NCBI GenBank assembly: GCA_903857795.1
Contig: CAIOGM010000065.1
Span: 1-38,187 of the forward strand
DNA length: 38,187 bases
Source of the DNA: an uncultured Geobacter sp.
GTDB taxonomy: Bacteria > Desulfobacterota > Desulfuromonadia > Geobacterales > CAIOGM01
Direction of reading: 5' to 3'
Each line of letters starts with the position of its first letter. Within the stretch, counting starts at the first letter, position 1. Shown here one piece after another: positions 1-12,203 of this stretch. A program made the position numbers and the translations under genes. The notes under the pieces are model-generated. The model worked only from the letters and a program-made list of their open reading frames with translations, was not told the DNA's origin and searched no databases.

Positions 1-2370
<2,370 letters not shown>

Positions 2371-2393
2371 TTAGCGGGGAAAGATGATCAGGG

Positions 2394-2422
2394 AACGTAG
2401 TACACCCCCCCCGTCAAGTCAA
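2394..2422 (-). promoter_or_regulatory. Candidate sigma70 promoter of guaBA
   Basis: On the minus strand TTGACT (2422-2417) and TACGTT (2399-2394) are separated by exactly 17 bp, which includes a run of eight G. The -35 box matches the consensus at five of six positions and the -10 box at three of six. A transcript from here would have a leader of about 30 nt before the guaB ATG. Judged by eye only. Confidence 0.4.
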
Positions 2423-2450
2423 GTTAAAAGGGGTTTAACGGCAGGAAAGG

Positions 2451-2498
2451 GGCACTCCCGCCCGGAGTCCGGCTGCGGAATCGTGAGGCGGGAGCGCC
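2451..2498 (-). terminator. Possible hairpin terminator after galE
   Basis: The arms GGCACTCCCGCC (2451-2462) and GGCGGGAGCGCC (2487-2498) pair over 12 bp with one mismatch and a 24-nt loop. The hairpin lies 25 bases past the galE stop and before the guaB promoter. Only a weak T-rich stretch follows on the minus strand, so it may be a terminator, an attenuating stem or only a small repeat. Confidence 0.35.
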
Positions 2499-2522
2499 AA
2501 CGTTCAGGGGGTGGGTGAGGTG

Positions 2523-3563
<1,041 letters not shown>

Positions 3564-3583
3564 TTATTTAATGTTGGTTACAG

Positions 3584-3677
3584 CTCCCTCCCTTTCAAGG
3601 GGAGGGCTGGGGTGGGGATGGGTTTAGTACGAAGAGTTCCCCATCCCCCTCCTGACCTCCCCCTTGAAAGGGGAGGA
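3584..3677. repeat. Imperfect inverted repeat in the prsR-galE gap
   Basis: Two arms of about 38 bases, TCCCTTTCAAGGGGAGGGCT and onward on the left and its near complement ending TTGAAAGGGGAGG on the right, flank about 17 central bases. This resembles a short intergenic palindromic repeat seen in many bacterial genomes, whose translation gives false peptides containing SGGGWG or PALPLKGRE. Transcribed, it would form a long stem beyond prsR and could serve as a terminator or RNA-stability element. It carries no gene. Confidence 0.7.
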
Positions 3678-3777
3678 ACGTAGGTGTGAATGATCGGCTC
3701 TACAGGTTCTATTTTCGTGAGCTGGATAGTTGCAGAGCAAAAATCTTTTTCTGAAAGTCTATATATGCTCTTCATGG

Positions 3778-5163
3778 TCAGATCCCATGTTTCTTCATCA
3801 GGTCGTAGAGGGTCGGACGGCTGACCCCCAGGGTATCCGCGGCCTTGGCGATGTTCCCCCCCTGGGTCCGGATGGCGGAGAGGATCATGTCCCGCTCCAG
3901 GGCGTCACGGGCGTCCTTGAGGGTCCCCAGATCCATGATCTCGGGGAGCGACGGGGTATTGACCGGCATGGAGGCGAAACCGAGATCATCCGGTTCGATC
4001 AGCTGCCCGCTCACCATGAGCACGGCGCGCTGCACCTTGTTCTCCAGCTCCCGGACATTCCCCGGCCAGGAGTAGGCGGAGATGTACTCCTCGGCTTCGG
4101 GACTGTACCCCCGCACCTTCTTATTGAAATCGCCGGAAAACTTGCGGAGGAAGAGATTCGCCAGGAGGAGCATGTCTTCGCCGCGGCTCCTCAGCGGCGG
4201 CAATTCTATGTTCACCACCCCGATCCGGTAGAAGAGATCCTCCCTGAACCGCCCCTCCTCCATCGCCTTGGAGATGTCGATGTTGGTGGCGGCGATGATC
4301 CGGACATCGACGGAGATATCCTCCCGACCGCCGACCCTCTGGATCGACCGCTCCTGAAGAAACCGGAGCAGTTTAACCTGAAGCGCCCCCGGGATCTCAC
4401 CGATCTCGTCCAGGAAGAGGGTCCCCTTATGGGCGTACTCCACCTTGCCGAGAACCCGGACATGGGCGCCGGTGAAGGAGCCCTTCTCATGGCCGAAGAG
4501 TTCCGACTCCAGGAGGGTCTCGGGGATGGCGCCGCAGTTGATGGCGATGAACGGGGCGTGTTTCCTGAGGCTCATGTCATGGATCGCCCGGGCCACCAGC
4601 TCTTTTCCGGTGCCGCTCTCCCCCGAGACCATGACCGAGACGTCGGATTGCGCCACCTTGCGGATGGTGGTGAAGACCTGCTGCATGGCCGGACACTGAC
4701 CGATGATGCCGTTGTTCTCTCCGGTCCGGTCCACCACGGTATGCTGGAGTCGGCGGTTCTCGGCCTCGATCATCTGCAGATGAAAGGCCCTGCTGATGAT
4801 CACCTTCAGCTCATCCAGGTTCACCGGTTTCGGGTAGTAGTCATAGGCCCCCATCTGCACCGCCTTGAGGGCGTTTGCCCGGCCGTCGTTGCCGGTAATG
4901 ACGACGATCTTGGTGGCCGGCGCAATATGGAGCATCTCCTTGAGACAGCGGAACCCCTCGTCGGTCCCCTCTTCGTCGGGAGGAAGCCCCAGATCAAGCG
5001 TCACCACCAGAGGCTGGTGCCGCTTGAACAACGCCAGAGCCTCCGTACCGTCAGCGGCCAGAAGCACGGCATACTCCTTGCCGAGCCCCCACTTGAGCTG
5101 CTTCCGGATGTCTTCTATGTCATCGACAATCAGTATCTTATGTAAAGTCACGCCTTGCTCCAT
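3778..5163 (-). CDS. prsR: PEP-CTERM-type sigma54-dependent response regulator PrsR
   Basis: NtrC-class activator that would be phosphorylated by the adjacent kinase and drive sigma54 promoters, probably for exopolysaccharide or PEP-CTERM protein genes. The 461 residues show a receiver domain (acid pocket Asp14-Asp15, phospho-acceptor Asp57 in LDLGLPPDEEGTDEG, Lys112). An AAA+ domain follows with Walker A GESGTGKE (181-188), the sigma54-contact loop GSFTGA (228-233) in place of the usual GAFTGA, and Walker B GTLFLDE (248-254). A Fis-type helix-turn-helix ends the protein (GNIAKAADTLGVSRPTLY). The LDLGLPP motif with its insertion is characteristic of the PrsR subfamily. Its ATG shares the A of the prsK TGA (TGATG), so the two are coupled. 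No sigma54 site was recognised nearby. Confidence 0.9.
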   Translation of the reverse strand: MEQGVTLHKILIVDDIEDIRKQLKWGLGKEYAVLLAADGTEALALFKRHQPLVVTLDLGLPPDEEGTDEGFRCLKEMLHIAPATKIVVITGNDGRANALKAVQMGAYDYYPKPVNLDELKVIISRAFHLQMIEAENRRLQHTVVDRTGENNGIIGQCPAMQQVFTTIRKVAQSDVSVMVSGESGTGKELVARAIHDMSLRKHAPFIAINCGAIPETLLESELFGHEKGSFTGAHVRVLGKVEYAHKGTLFLDEIGEIPGALQVKLLRFLQERSIQRVGGREDISVDVRIIAATNIDISKAMEEGRFREDLFYRIGVVNIELPPLRSRGEDMLLLANLFLRKFSGDFNKKVRGYSPEAEEYISAYSWPGNVRELENKVQRAVLMVSGQLIEPDDLGFASMPVNTPSLPEIMDLGTLKDARDALERDMILSAIRTQGGNIAKAADTLGVSRPTLYDLMKKHGI

Positions 5164-7274
5164 CAGTTCCCTCCTGCGCTGCGGCTGGTCGCATCCGGAA
5201 ACGGCAACCAGACGGTGAAAGCCGTTCCCTTCCCCACGGTGCTGATAACGTCAATCCGGCCCTGGTGATTCTCCACGATCTGTTTGCATTGGTAAAGTCC
5301 GATCCCGAGACCGTTTTTCTTGGTTGTCTGGAAGGGGGTAAAGAGTCTTGTCCGGAGGAACTCCTCGGAGATTCCCAGACCACCGTCGATGACCTTCACA
5401 TAGGGAGAGTCCTGCACTCCGACCTCCACCGATACCGGCCCCTTCCCATCGGTGGCCTCTACGGCGTTGAGGATCAGATTGAGGAATATCTTCTGGATCT
5501 CCTGCCGGTCCACGGTGACCGAGACCGCCGTGGACGGGCCGAAGAGCGTCACCTCACACCGCTTCACCAGGGCCACCGTCTCCCTGACCAGCTGCAGCAG
5601 ATCGGTCTTTTCCCGGGGCATCCCCTTCTTGTCGGGGATGGTGTTCAGGCGGGAGATGAGGGTGTTCATCTTGCCGACGCTGTTCCCCAGGGTCTCCAGC
5701 ATATCCTGCTGAAACTCGGCGTCGGAGATGTAGGTGCGGGCGTTATCCAGGGTCAGGCTGATGGTATAGACAAGGTTTTTCAGGTCGTGGATGATGAAGG
5801 TCGCGATCCTCCCCAGAGCCTCCATCTCCTTGGCCAGAGCCAGCTCTTCGGTGAGCCTCATGTTGAGCAGGGCAGACGAGGCCTGCTGGGCCAGGGTCTG
5901 CATCAGGTCATAGTCCTCATACGTGTAGCACTCGTCCGGATTAATCCGTGTTCCCAGGGTGATGAAGCCGTCCAGGAGCTGGTTGCTCACCAGGGGGATC
6001 AGGAAACAGAGACGCCGGGAACGAAAAAAGTTGTCCGGTTCCGGTAGCTCCTCCGTACCGTACCCTTCACAGAGATTCAGCACGCTCCGCTCCTCATTGA
6101 GCCTCATTATCAGGGGATCATCCGTGGTAAAGGTTTGTCCTGCAACATCCAGCTCCAGGGACGCGGCGGAGAAGTAGCTCTTCCGCTCCTGGTCGCAGAG
6201 AAACAGCGCCGCGCTCCCCATGCCGAAGGTGTCGCAGTAGACGGAGAGGATGGCCGTCAACACCGCCTGATTACTGTGCGCCGAGGAGAGCCGCTCGGTG
6301 AATTCCAGCCACTGGCTCCGGTAGTCGTGCTTGTTCTTATAGAAGTTCCGGGTTAGAAAGAGGATCAGCTTCCGCTTGGCTTTTTCGGAGAAGATGAAGA
6401 GGAGGAGCCCGATGGCCGCCAGAAAGGCGACCATGACCAGGGCCGAGCGCTGAAACGTCTCGCCGAAATATTTCAACCCTTCGCCCATAAGCCCGATGAA
6501 GATCAGATAGATCCCGATGGCGAGCAGGACGAAGGAGCGGTAGGCCATCTGCCGGGAGAGGACCACCTGGACCCCGGTTCCCCCTCTGATCTGTGATCCG
6601 GCGATCAGCACCACCGCCACGATGAGGGCCAGAGAGCGGACCGGAGCCAGCTGCATGTCCAGGGTCCGATAGAGCAGACCGTAACTGTAATAGAAGATCA
6701 GGATCGCCAGGAGGCCGCCACTCCCCAGGACTTCGAGCTTGATCTTCCAGCGTGACACCATGGAGGCCCCGGTGAGGGTCGCCTCCAGGTTGATCAGGGC
6801 CAGGACCAGGGTGACCATGATCCCCAGATAGAAATAGAATCCTATTGTCGTGAGAAAGAGGAGCTGTTCGGCGGAAAAGTCGGGGGAGTAGAAGAAGCTG
6901 CTCACCGGCAGGAGCAGAGCCACGGCGATCAGGGTAAGAGAAAAAGGAAAGATGATCTTCTGAGTTCGGGGAACCGCCGAGAGTTTCCCCGTCCGGGAGA
7001 AGAGCAGAGAGTAGAAGAGCCAGACCGGCCCCAGACAGGACTCGGCGATGACGGTGATCTGCTTCCAGAAATAGAGCTCCTCGGGATAGAACCGCGCGCA
7101 GAGATCCGCCCCTTCCACCGTAACGGTGACCAGCAGCGCCGCAAACAGCACGAAGGACGCCGAGGAGCGCTCCTTTCTGAACAGAGCGGTCAGAGGATAG
7201 GCGATGGCCAGAGTGATTGCCGTTATGGTGAGGAGCATAGCGAGCATGGGGGGGGTGTCCAGGTGGTCGGTCAC
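5163..7274 (-). CDS. prsK: PEP-CTERM system membrane histidine kinase PrsK
   Basis: Sensor kinase partner of PrsR. Residues 1-295 hold about eight to nine hydrophobic segments, a membrane sensor module with no evident periplasmic domain. Residues about 320-475 form a GAF-like domain. The phospho-acceptor motif is FIIHDLKN with His496. The ATPase core has the N-box around 592-609 (FLNLILNAVEAT), G1 DGGLG (632-636) and G2 GLGIGL (655-660). At 703 residues it matches PrsK length. The start is uncertain: GTG at 7274 gives the longest frame, an ATG nine codons later is close to the first hydrophobic segment, and neither has a clear ribosome site. It lies 141 bp downstream of rnr, possibly co-transcribed. 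An exosortase locus is not in this window. Confidence 0.88.
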   Translation of the reverse strand: MTDHLDTPPMLAMLLTITAITLAIAYPLTALFRKERSSASFVLFAALLVTVTVEGADLCARFYPEELYFWKQITVIAESCLGPVWLFYSLLFSRTGKLSAVPRTQKIIFPFSLTLIAVALLLPVSSFFYSPDFSAEQLLFLTTIGFYFYLGIMVTLVLALINLEATLTGASMVSRWKIKLEVLGSGGLLAILIFYYSYGLLYRTLDMQLAPVRSLALIVAVVLIAGSQIRGGTGVQVVLSRQMAYRSFVLLAIGIYLIFIGLMGEGLKYFGETFQRSALVMVAFLAAIGLLLFIFSEKAKRKLILFLTRNFYKNKHDYRSQWLEFTERLSSAHSNQAVLTAILSVYCDTFGMGSAALFLCDQERKSYFSAASLELDVAGQTFTTDDPLIMRLNEERSVLNLCEGYGTEELPEPDNFFRSRRLCFLIPLVSNQLLDGFITLGTRINPDECYTYEDYDLMQTLAQQASSALLNMRLTEELALAKEMEALGRIATFIIHDLKNLVYTISLTLDNARTYISDAEFQQDMLETLGNSVGKMNTLISRLNTIPDKKGMPREKTDLLQLVRETVALVKRCEVTLFGPSTAVSVTVDRQEIQKIFLNLILNAVEATDGKGPVSVEVGVQDSPYVKVIDGGLGISEEFLRTRLFTPFQTTKKNGLGIGLYQCKQIVENHQGRIDVISTVGKGTAFTVWLPFPDATSRSAGGN

Positions 7275-7415
7275 GGAGAAGGTCTGTTGTCAGGGGAGGC
7301 CGGGAGCAGTACACCGCTCAGCGCCGTCGAGACCGGAAACGTCGGCGGAAGAGATTACCACAGCATCATGAGACTGGCAACCACTTTCACCAGCCTCCTC
7401 TGTTGTCGGCCCCGG

Positions 7416-9671
7416 TCACCGCCCCCGCCGCCCCCTCTTGGGGGGCCTCCCTCCCGGACGACCGGGGGGGCTTACGGCGCCGGGGGGAAGCTTCCCCGAC
7501 AGGAACCGTTGCCGAAAACTCACCTTGGCCGCACCCTTTTCGGACGCTTTGGCCGGCGTTCCTACCGGGACGAATTCGATCCGGCGCCGCTCCAGATCGA
7601 CCCGGGCCACCTGAATCCGGAGCTGGTCGCCGATCCTGAACCGGACACCGCTGCGGCGCCCCACAAGAAGGTGCTCCTTCTCCTGATACTGATAGTAATC
7701 GTCTTTCAGCATCGCCACGGGAACCATCCCGTCAATGAAAATATCCACCAGTTCCACGAAGAGACCGAAGTTCGCCACTCCGGTGATGATGCCGTCGTAC
7801 TCCTCCCCCAGCCGTGAGAGCATGAACTGGGCCTTCCTCAGATTGACGATCTCCCGCTCCGCCTCCATGGCGATCCGTTCCCGGCGGCTCGTATGAGCCG
7901 CCGTTTCCGGCAGCTCCGTGGTGAGCCGCTGCCGCGTCTCATCGGAGAGCGCCCCGGCGAGGAGCGTCCGGAGCATCCGGTGCACCACCAGGTCGGGATA
8001 GCGCCGGATGGGCGAGGTGAAGTGGGTGTAGCAGGGAGAGGCGAGACCGAAGTGACCGAGCTGGTCGACGCTGTAGCGAGCCTGCTTCATGCAGCGAAGC
8101 AGCAGCTCGTTGATCATCCGCTCCTCGGGGCGCCCCTCTACCTCATCCAGGAGCCGTTGGAGGCGGGCGGGGGAGACACGCTCCTCCCCGGTTCCCGCCA
8201 GGCGGTAGCCGAGATTGTAGACGAAGTCGCGAAACTCGGCGATCTTGCCCGGATCAGGCTGTTCATGAATCCGGTAGAGAGAGGGGATCTGCCCGTTGGC
8301 CAGGGCCGTGGCCACCGCCTCATTGGCCGCCAACATGAACTCCTCGATGATCCGGTGCGCCAGGAGCCGTTTCGACCGGATCACATCCTCGATCTCCCCC
8401 TGAAGGTTCATGATGATCTCCGGCTCGGGGAGATCGAAGTCGATGCTCCCCCGCCGCCGGCGCATGGCCGTGAGCCGCAGGGCCAGCTCCTTCATGAGCA
8501 ACAGGTGAGGGACCAGGGAGGAGTGCAGAGCCGACGCCTCCGGCTCCAAAGCCACCACGATCCGCTCCACCAGGGTGTAGGTGAGTCGGGCCGCGCTCCG
8601 GATGACGGAGGGGTAGAAGCGCGCCTCCCCCAGCTCCCCCTCCCGGTCGAAGAGGAGCTCCGCCGTCATGGTCAACCGCTCCTCACCGGGAAGCAGGGAG
8701 CAGATGCCGTTGGAAAGCTCCTCGGGGAGCATGGGAATACAGCGCTCGGGGAAGTAGACCGAGCTCCCCCGGAGGTACGCCTCCCGGTCCAGGGGCGAAC
8801 CGGGGCTCACATAGTGGGAGACGTCGGCGATGGAGACCCAGAGCCGGATTCCGCCGTCCGGCGCCACCGCCACCGCCACGGCGTCGTCGAAATCCCGGGC
8901 CGTCTCGCCGTCGATGGTCACCGTGGTGAAGCCGCGCAGGTCGGTACGTCCCGACAGCTCGGCAGGTGTGACGCCCCGCTGCAGGGCACGGGCCTCAGCC
9001 AGGGCGTCGGGGGGGAACGTGTCGGGAAGTCCATGCTTCCTGATGATGGCCAACGCCTCCACCTGAGGGTCATCGGGACGCCCCAGGCGTTCCACGATCC
9101 TCCCCGCTGCCCCCTGCCGCTCCGTGGGATAGGCGGTGACCTCGGCGACCACCAGGTCACCGTCGCGGGCCAGGGCCCGGGCGCTCTCGGGGATCAGCAG
9201 CTCGCTGCCAGGGCGCTCGGCCGCGGCAACCACCCCCCCCTGCCGCAGCTCACGGAAGGTTCCGACGACGCGCTGCACCCCCCGCTCCAGGGTCCGGATG
9301 ATCCGCCCCTCCCGCTTGCCGTCGCGACGGGGAGGAAGCTCCCGCACCTCCACCCGATCCCCCTGCATGCTCTCGGCCAGGTACCGGGCAGGGATGTAGA
9401 GATCTTCGCCCCCCTCCTCCGGCGCCAGGAAGCCGTAGCCGTCTCGATGGATGGTGAGCCGTCCCGTCGCGCTCACCAGCCGCTCCCCCAGGGCGTACCG
9501 GTTCCCCTTCAGCTTCACCAGCTCTCCCTCCTGGACGAGCCCATCCACCAGGGTCGCCAGGTAGTGACGCTCGGCCCGGGAGATGCCGAACGCCCCCATG
9601 AGCTCCCGGAACTGGACCGGTTCCGGCACGGCGGCGACAACGGCGAGAATTTTCTTCGGCAGGATCTTCAT
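7416..9671 (-). CDS. rnr: Ribonuclease R
   Basis: 3'-to-5' exoribonuclease that degrades structured RNA and takes part in RNA quality control. Its 751 residues show, in order, a winged-helix-like N-terminus, a cold-shock OB fold (GRLTIHRDGYGFL, residues 70-82) and the RNB catalytic domain. Asp254, Asp260, Asp262 and Asp263 in IDGETARDFDDAV match the magnesium ligands of E. coli RNase R. A C-terminal S1 domain (GIITGVANFGLFVEL) and a short basic tail rich in Gly, Pro, Arg and Lys follow. The ATG at 9671 is used; only a weak purine-rich ribosome site precedes it. The gene is divergent from the lytic transglycosylase. Confidence 0.95.
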   Translation of the reverse strand: MKILPKKILAVVAAVPEPVQFRELMGAFGISRAERHYLATLVDGLVQEGELVKLKGNRYALGERLVSATGRLTIHRDGYGFLAPEEGGEDLYIPARYLAESMQGDRVEVRELPPRRDGKREGRIIRTLERGVQRVVGTFRELRQGGVVAAAERPGSELLIPESARALARDGDLVVAEVTAYPTERQGAAGRIVERLGRPDDPQVEALAIIRKHGLPDTFPPDALAEARALQRGVTPAELSGRTDLRGFTTVTIDGETARDFDDAVAVAVAPDGGIRLWVSIADVSHYVSPGSPLDREAYLRGSSVYFPERCIPMLPEELSNGICSLLPGEERLTMTAELLFDREGELGEARFYPSVIRSAARLTYTLVERIVVALEPEASALHSSLVPHLLLMKELALRLTAMRRRRGSIDFDLPEPEIIMNLQGEIEDVIRSKRLLAHRIIEEFMLAANEAVATALANGQIPSLYRIHEQPDPGKIAEFRDFVYNLGYRLAGTGEERVSPARLQRLLDEVEGRPEERMINELLLRCMKQARYSVDQLGHFGLASPCYTHFTSPIRRYPDLVVHRMLRTLLAGALSDETRQRLTTELPETAAHTSRRERIAMEAEREIVNLRKAQFMLSRLGEEYDGIITGVANFGLFVELVDIFIDGMVPVAMLKDDYYQYQEKEHLLVGRRSGVRFRIGDQLRIQVARVDLERRRIEFVPVGTPAKASEKGAAKVSFRQRFLSGKLPPGAVSPPGRPGGRPPKRGRRGR

Positions 9672-9826
9672 CTCAAGGGCTCTCTTGGTTTTTTGATACG
9701 TTCGGGAACAGGGTTCATCCAGGGATAGGCATTTGGCTCACATGAAGAATCAACGGAGCAGTGGACACTATGACCGGTGAGGAGAGCCGTTGTCAAACAG
9801 ATTCCCGCGGAGTGGGGAGAATACCC

Positions 9827-9856
9827 TTTACTTTTTCAGGGGGCGCCGAGTATTAT
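9827..9856 (+). promoter_or_regulatory. Candidate sigma70 promoter of the lytic transglycosylase gene
   Basis: TTTACT (9827-9832) and TATTAT (9851-9856) are separated by 18 bp. They match the consensus at four and five of six positions. They lie about 76 bases before the preferred ATG at 9933, in the divergent gap with rnr. Visual assignment only. Confidence 0.42.
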
Positions 9857-9932
9857 CCCACAGACAGTTTACCGGGCAGGTGAAGCGCCACTGCGTCATT
9901 CACCGTCCATGCTTTTCGGAGTTTCAAACATC

Positions 9933-12131
9933 ATGCGTACCCGTCTCCCGGCAGCACTCATCCTCCTGCTCCTCCTCTCCCTCCCCGCTTCGGGACTCCT
10001 GCTCAACCCACCGGCCGACGAGGCGCTGGTCACCGCGGCCCGGCGATTGAAGGACCGGGATTATCGCGGCGCCCACGATGCGGCCCTCACCTCCCGCGAG
10101 GGGGGGATGCGGGATTTCGTGGCCGGCTACGCTGGCTATCGCGCCGGCCTCTTTGAAGAGGCTGCCGGGTTGCTGGAACGGGCCGCCTCCTCCTATCCGC
10201 TCCTGGCCGACTACGCGCTCTACTCCCGCGGCGACGCCCTCTTGCAGATTGGTCGTCACGAAGAGGCCCTGGCGGCAGCCCGGCGGCTCCTCAGGGAGTA
10301 CCCCAACAGCATCCTGATCCGCAAGACCGAGCTCTTGAGCGCCGACATCCTCTATGCAAAGCAGGAGTGGCGCCCGGCCCTGGATGCCTACCTGGAGTTC
10401 ACCGAGAAGTACTCCTCGGGGAGCGACGCCGTCACCGCCCTCTCCCGCGCCGCCGCCTGCCGGGAGAACCTGGGGGAAAAAGAGGGCGCGGTCTCACTCT
10501 ACCGCTCCCTCTGGCTCAACTCCCCCGGCTCTTCTCTGTCTCCCCGGGCCGGGGAAGAGCTGCGGCGGCTCTCCGCCGCCGGAGTCCCGGTCCCCCCCTT
10601 CAGCCGGGAAGAGCTCTTTCATCGCGCCTCTACCCTGACCGACCTCCGCCAGTATGATTCGGCCATGGACGCCCTGGACTCCATCCCGCAACCGCTGGAG
10701 GACGATGAGCTTACTCCGCGAATCCAGCTGAAAAAGGGGCAAATTCTCTTCAAGAGCCGCCGGTACAAGGAGAGCGAGCAGCTCTTTTCCCGGCTGGCGG
10801 CCATCGACCGGGTGAAGGGGCGTGACGATGCCCTCTACTGGCGCTCCCGCTCCCTGGAGAAGATCGGCAGGGATGAGGAGGCCGCCCAGAGCTATCTGCT
10901 CCTGGCGGAGAGCCTGCCGAACTCCCCCCTGGCCGATGACGCCCTCCTGCAGGCGGCCCTCATCCGGAAGGATGAGGGGAAGAAGGGGGAGGCGCAGCTC
11001 CTCCTGGAGCGGATGCTCAACAGCTACCCCCGGTCGGAACTGAGGCAGCGCGCCCTCTGGGAGAGCGGCTGGAACCGCTATCTCTCCGGAGAGTACCCCC
11101 TCGCGGCAGAGCGGTTCCGCTCCCTGGCGAAATCACCGGAGCTGCGGGAGAAGGCGCTCTACTGGCTGGGGAGGAGTTATGAGGCGGCGGGGAATCGTGA
11201 CTTTGCCGGAACCGTCTTTGCCATGCTTCTTCGGGAGTATCCCACCGGGTTCTATACGGTCAGATACGTCAAAGGGAGCGAGCCCCGCAGTCGGGTGACC
11301 GGCGCCGCCGACAGCATCCCCATCCCCCCCGGCTACGACCGGATCAAGGCGCTCATCACCCTCGGGCTGTATGACGAGGCCCGCAAGGAGCTGGCGGCAG
11401 AGCGCAAGCGTCTGGGGAAACAGGGGGGGGCGCTGCTCCTGGCCCGGCTTTACCTGGAGATGGACGACTATTCGTCCCCCATGGGGCTGGTCAGGCCGGA
11501 CAAACTGACCACGGTCACTCCGGAAAACCTCCGTCTCTGGAATCTCTCCTACCCCCTCCCCTATCGGCAGCCGGTGGAGGAGCAGGTCGGCAGGAGCGGT
11601 ATCCCGGAGAGCCTGGTCTACGCCGTGATCAGGACGGAGAGCAGCTTCTCCCCCACCATTCTCTCATCCGCCGGGGCAGTTGGGCTCATGCAGCTCATGC
11701 CGGCGACCGCCCATGAGATGGCGGGGAAGGGGAATCCATTCAATCCCGCCGACCTGACCCGGCCGGAGTTCAACATCTCCTGCGGGGTGCGACATCTGAG
11801 GGATCTGACCAGGCTGCACGACAACAGCCTCGTCCTGACCGTGGCCGCCTACAACGCCGGTTCCACCGCGGTGAACCGGTGGCGCAAGAAGTTCGGCGCC
11901 CTGCGGGAGGATGAATTCATCGAAAACATCCCCTACGGTGAGACCCGGGAGTACGTCAAGAAGGTTCTGACCAGCGCCGAGCTCTATCACCGCATCTACA
12001 ACCTGTCGCCGGCCGTGCTCGCCGCACCGGCGAAGTCGTCTCCCAGAGTCCCGGCTACCCCTCTGGCGGTGGCTGCCCGCGACGAACGGTTCGACAACAT
12101 CTCGGCGGCGGCGCCCATGGCGCCGCTCTGA
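9933..12131 (+). CDS. Soluble lytic murein transglycosylase with TPR-like repeats
   Basis: Cleaves the MurNAc-GlcNAc bond of peptidoglycan with formation of 1,6-anhydro ends in the periplasm. The ATG at 9933 is chosen because it opens directly on a signal peptide (MRTRLPAALILLLLLSLPAS) and has GGAG 11 bases before it; ATGs at 9777 and 9909 lack a ribosome site. The 732-residue product has a long alpha-helical TPR-like region (about residues 30-530), as in the Slt70 doughnut. The SLT catalytic domain follows: RTESSF with Glu569, SSAGAVGLMQLMP, and AAYNAGSTAVNRW. It forms a two-gene plus-strand unit with the downstream pseudouridine synthase. Slt70 family; the exact orthologue is not resolved. 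Confidence 0.93.
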   Translation: MRTRLPAALILLLLLSLPASGLLLNPPADEALVTAARRLKDRDYRGAHDAALTSREGGMRDFVAGYAGYRAGLFEEAAGLLERAASSYPLLADYALYSRGDALLQIGRHEEALAAARRLLREYPNSILIRKTELLSADILYAKQEWRPALDAYLEFTEKYSSGSDAVTALSRAAACRENLGEKEGAVSLYRSLWLNSPGSSLSPRAGEELRRLSAAGVPVPPFSREELFHRASTLTDLRQYDSAMDALDSIPQPLEDDELTPRIQLKKGQILFKSRRYKESEQLFSRLAAIDRVKGRDDALYWRSRSLEKIGRDEEAAQSYLLLAESLPNSPLADDALLQAALIRKDEGKKGEAQLLLERMLNSYPRSELRQRALWESGWNRYLSGEYPLAAERFRSLAKSPELREKALYWLGRSYEAAGNRDFAGTVFAMLLREYPTGFYTVRYVKGSEPRSRVTGAADSIPIPPGYDRIKALITLGLYDEARKELAAERKRLGKQGGALLLARLYLEMDDYSSPMGLVRPDKLTTVTPENLRLWNLSYPLPYRQPVEEQVGRSGIPESLVYAVIRTESSFSPTILSSAGAVGLMQLMPATAHEMAGKGNPFNPADLTRPEFNISCGVRHLRDLTRLHDNSLVLTVAAYNAGSTAVNRWRKKFGALREDEFIENIPYGETREYVKKVLTSAELYHRIYNLSPAVLAAPAKSSPRVPATPLAVAARDERFDNISAAAPMAPL

Positions 12132-12203
12132 ACCGGTGGGGGACGGCTATCCATTTGTACGAAACTAACCATGGTGCATAAGAGCACCCCGAAAAGAGAG
12201 TTC

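Noticed and set aside
3578-3775. A 65-codon minus-strand frame after prsR
   Set aside because: It mostly translates the inverted repeat (SGGGWG, PALPLKGRE), a well-known false-gene pattern. No ribosome site and no domain.
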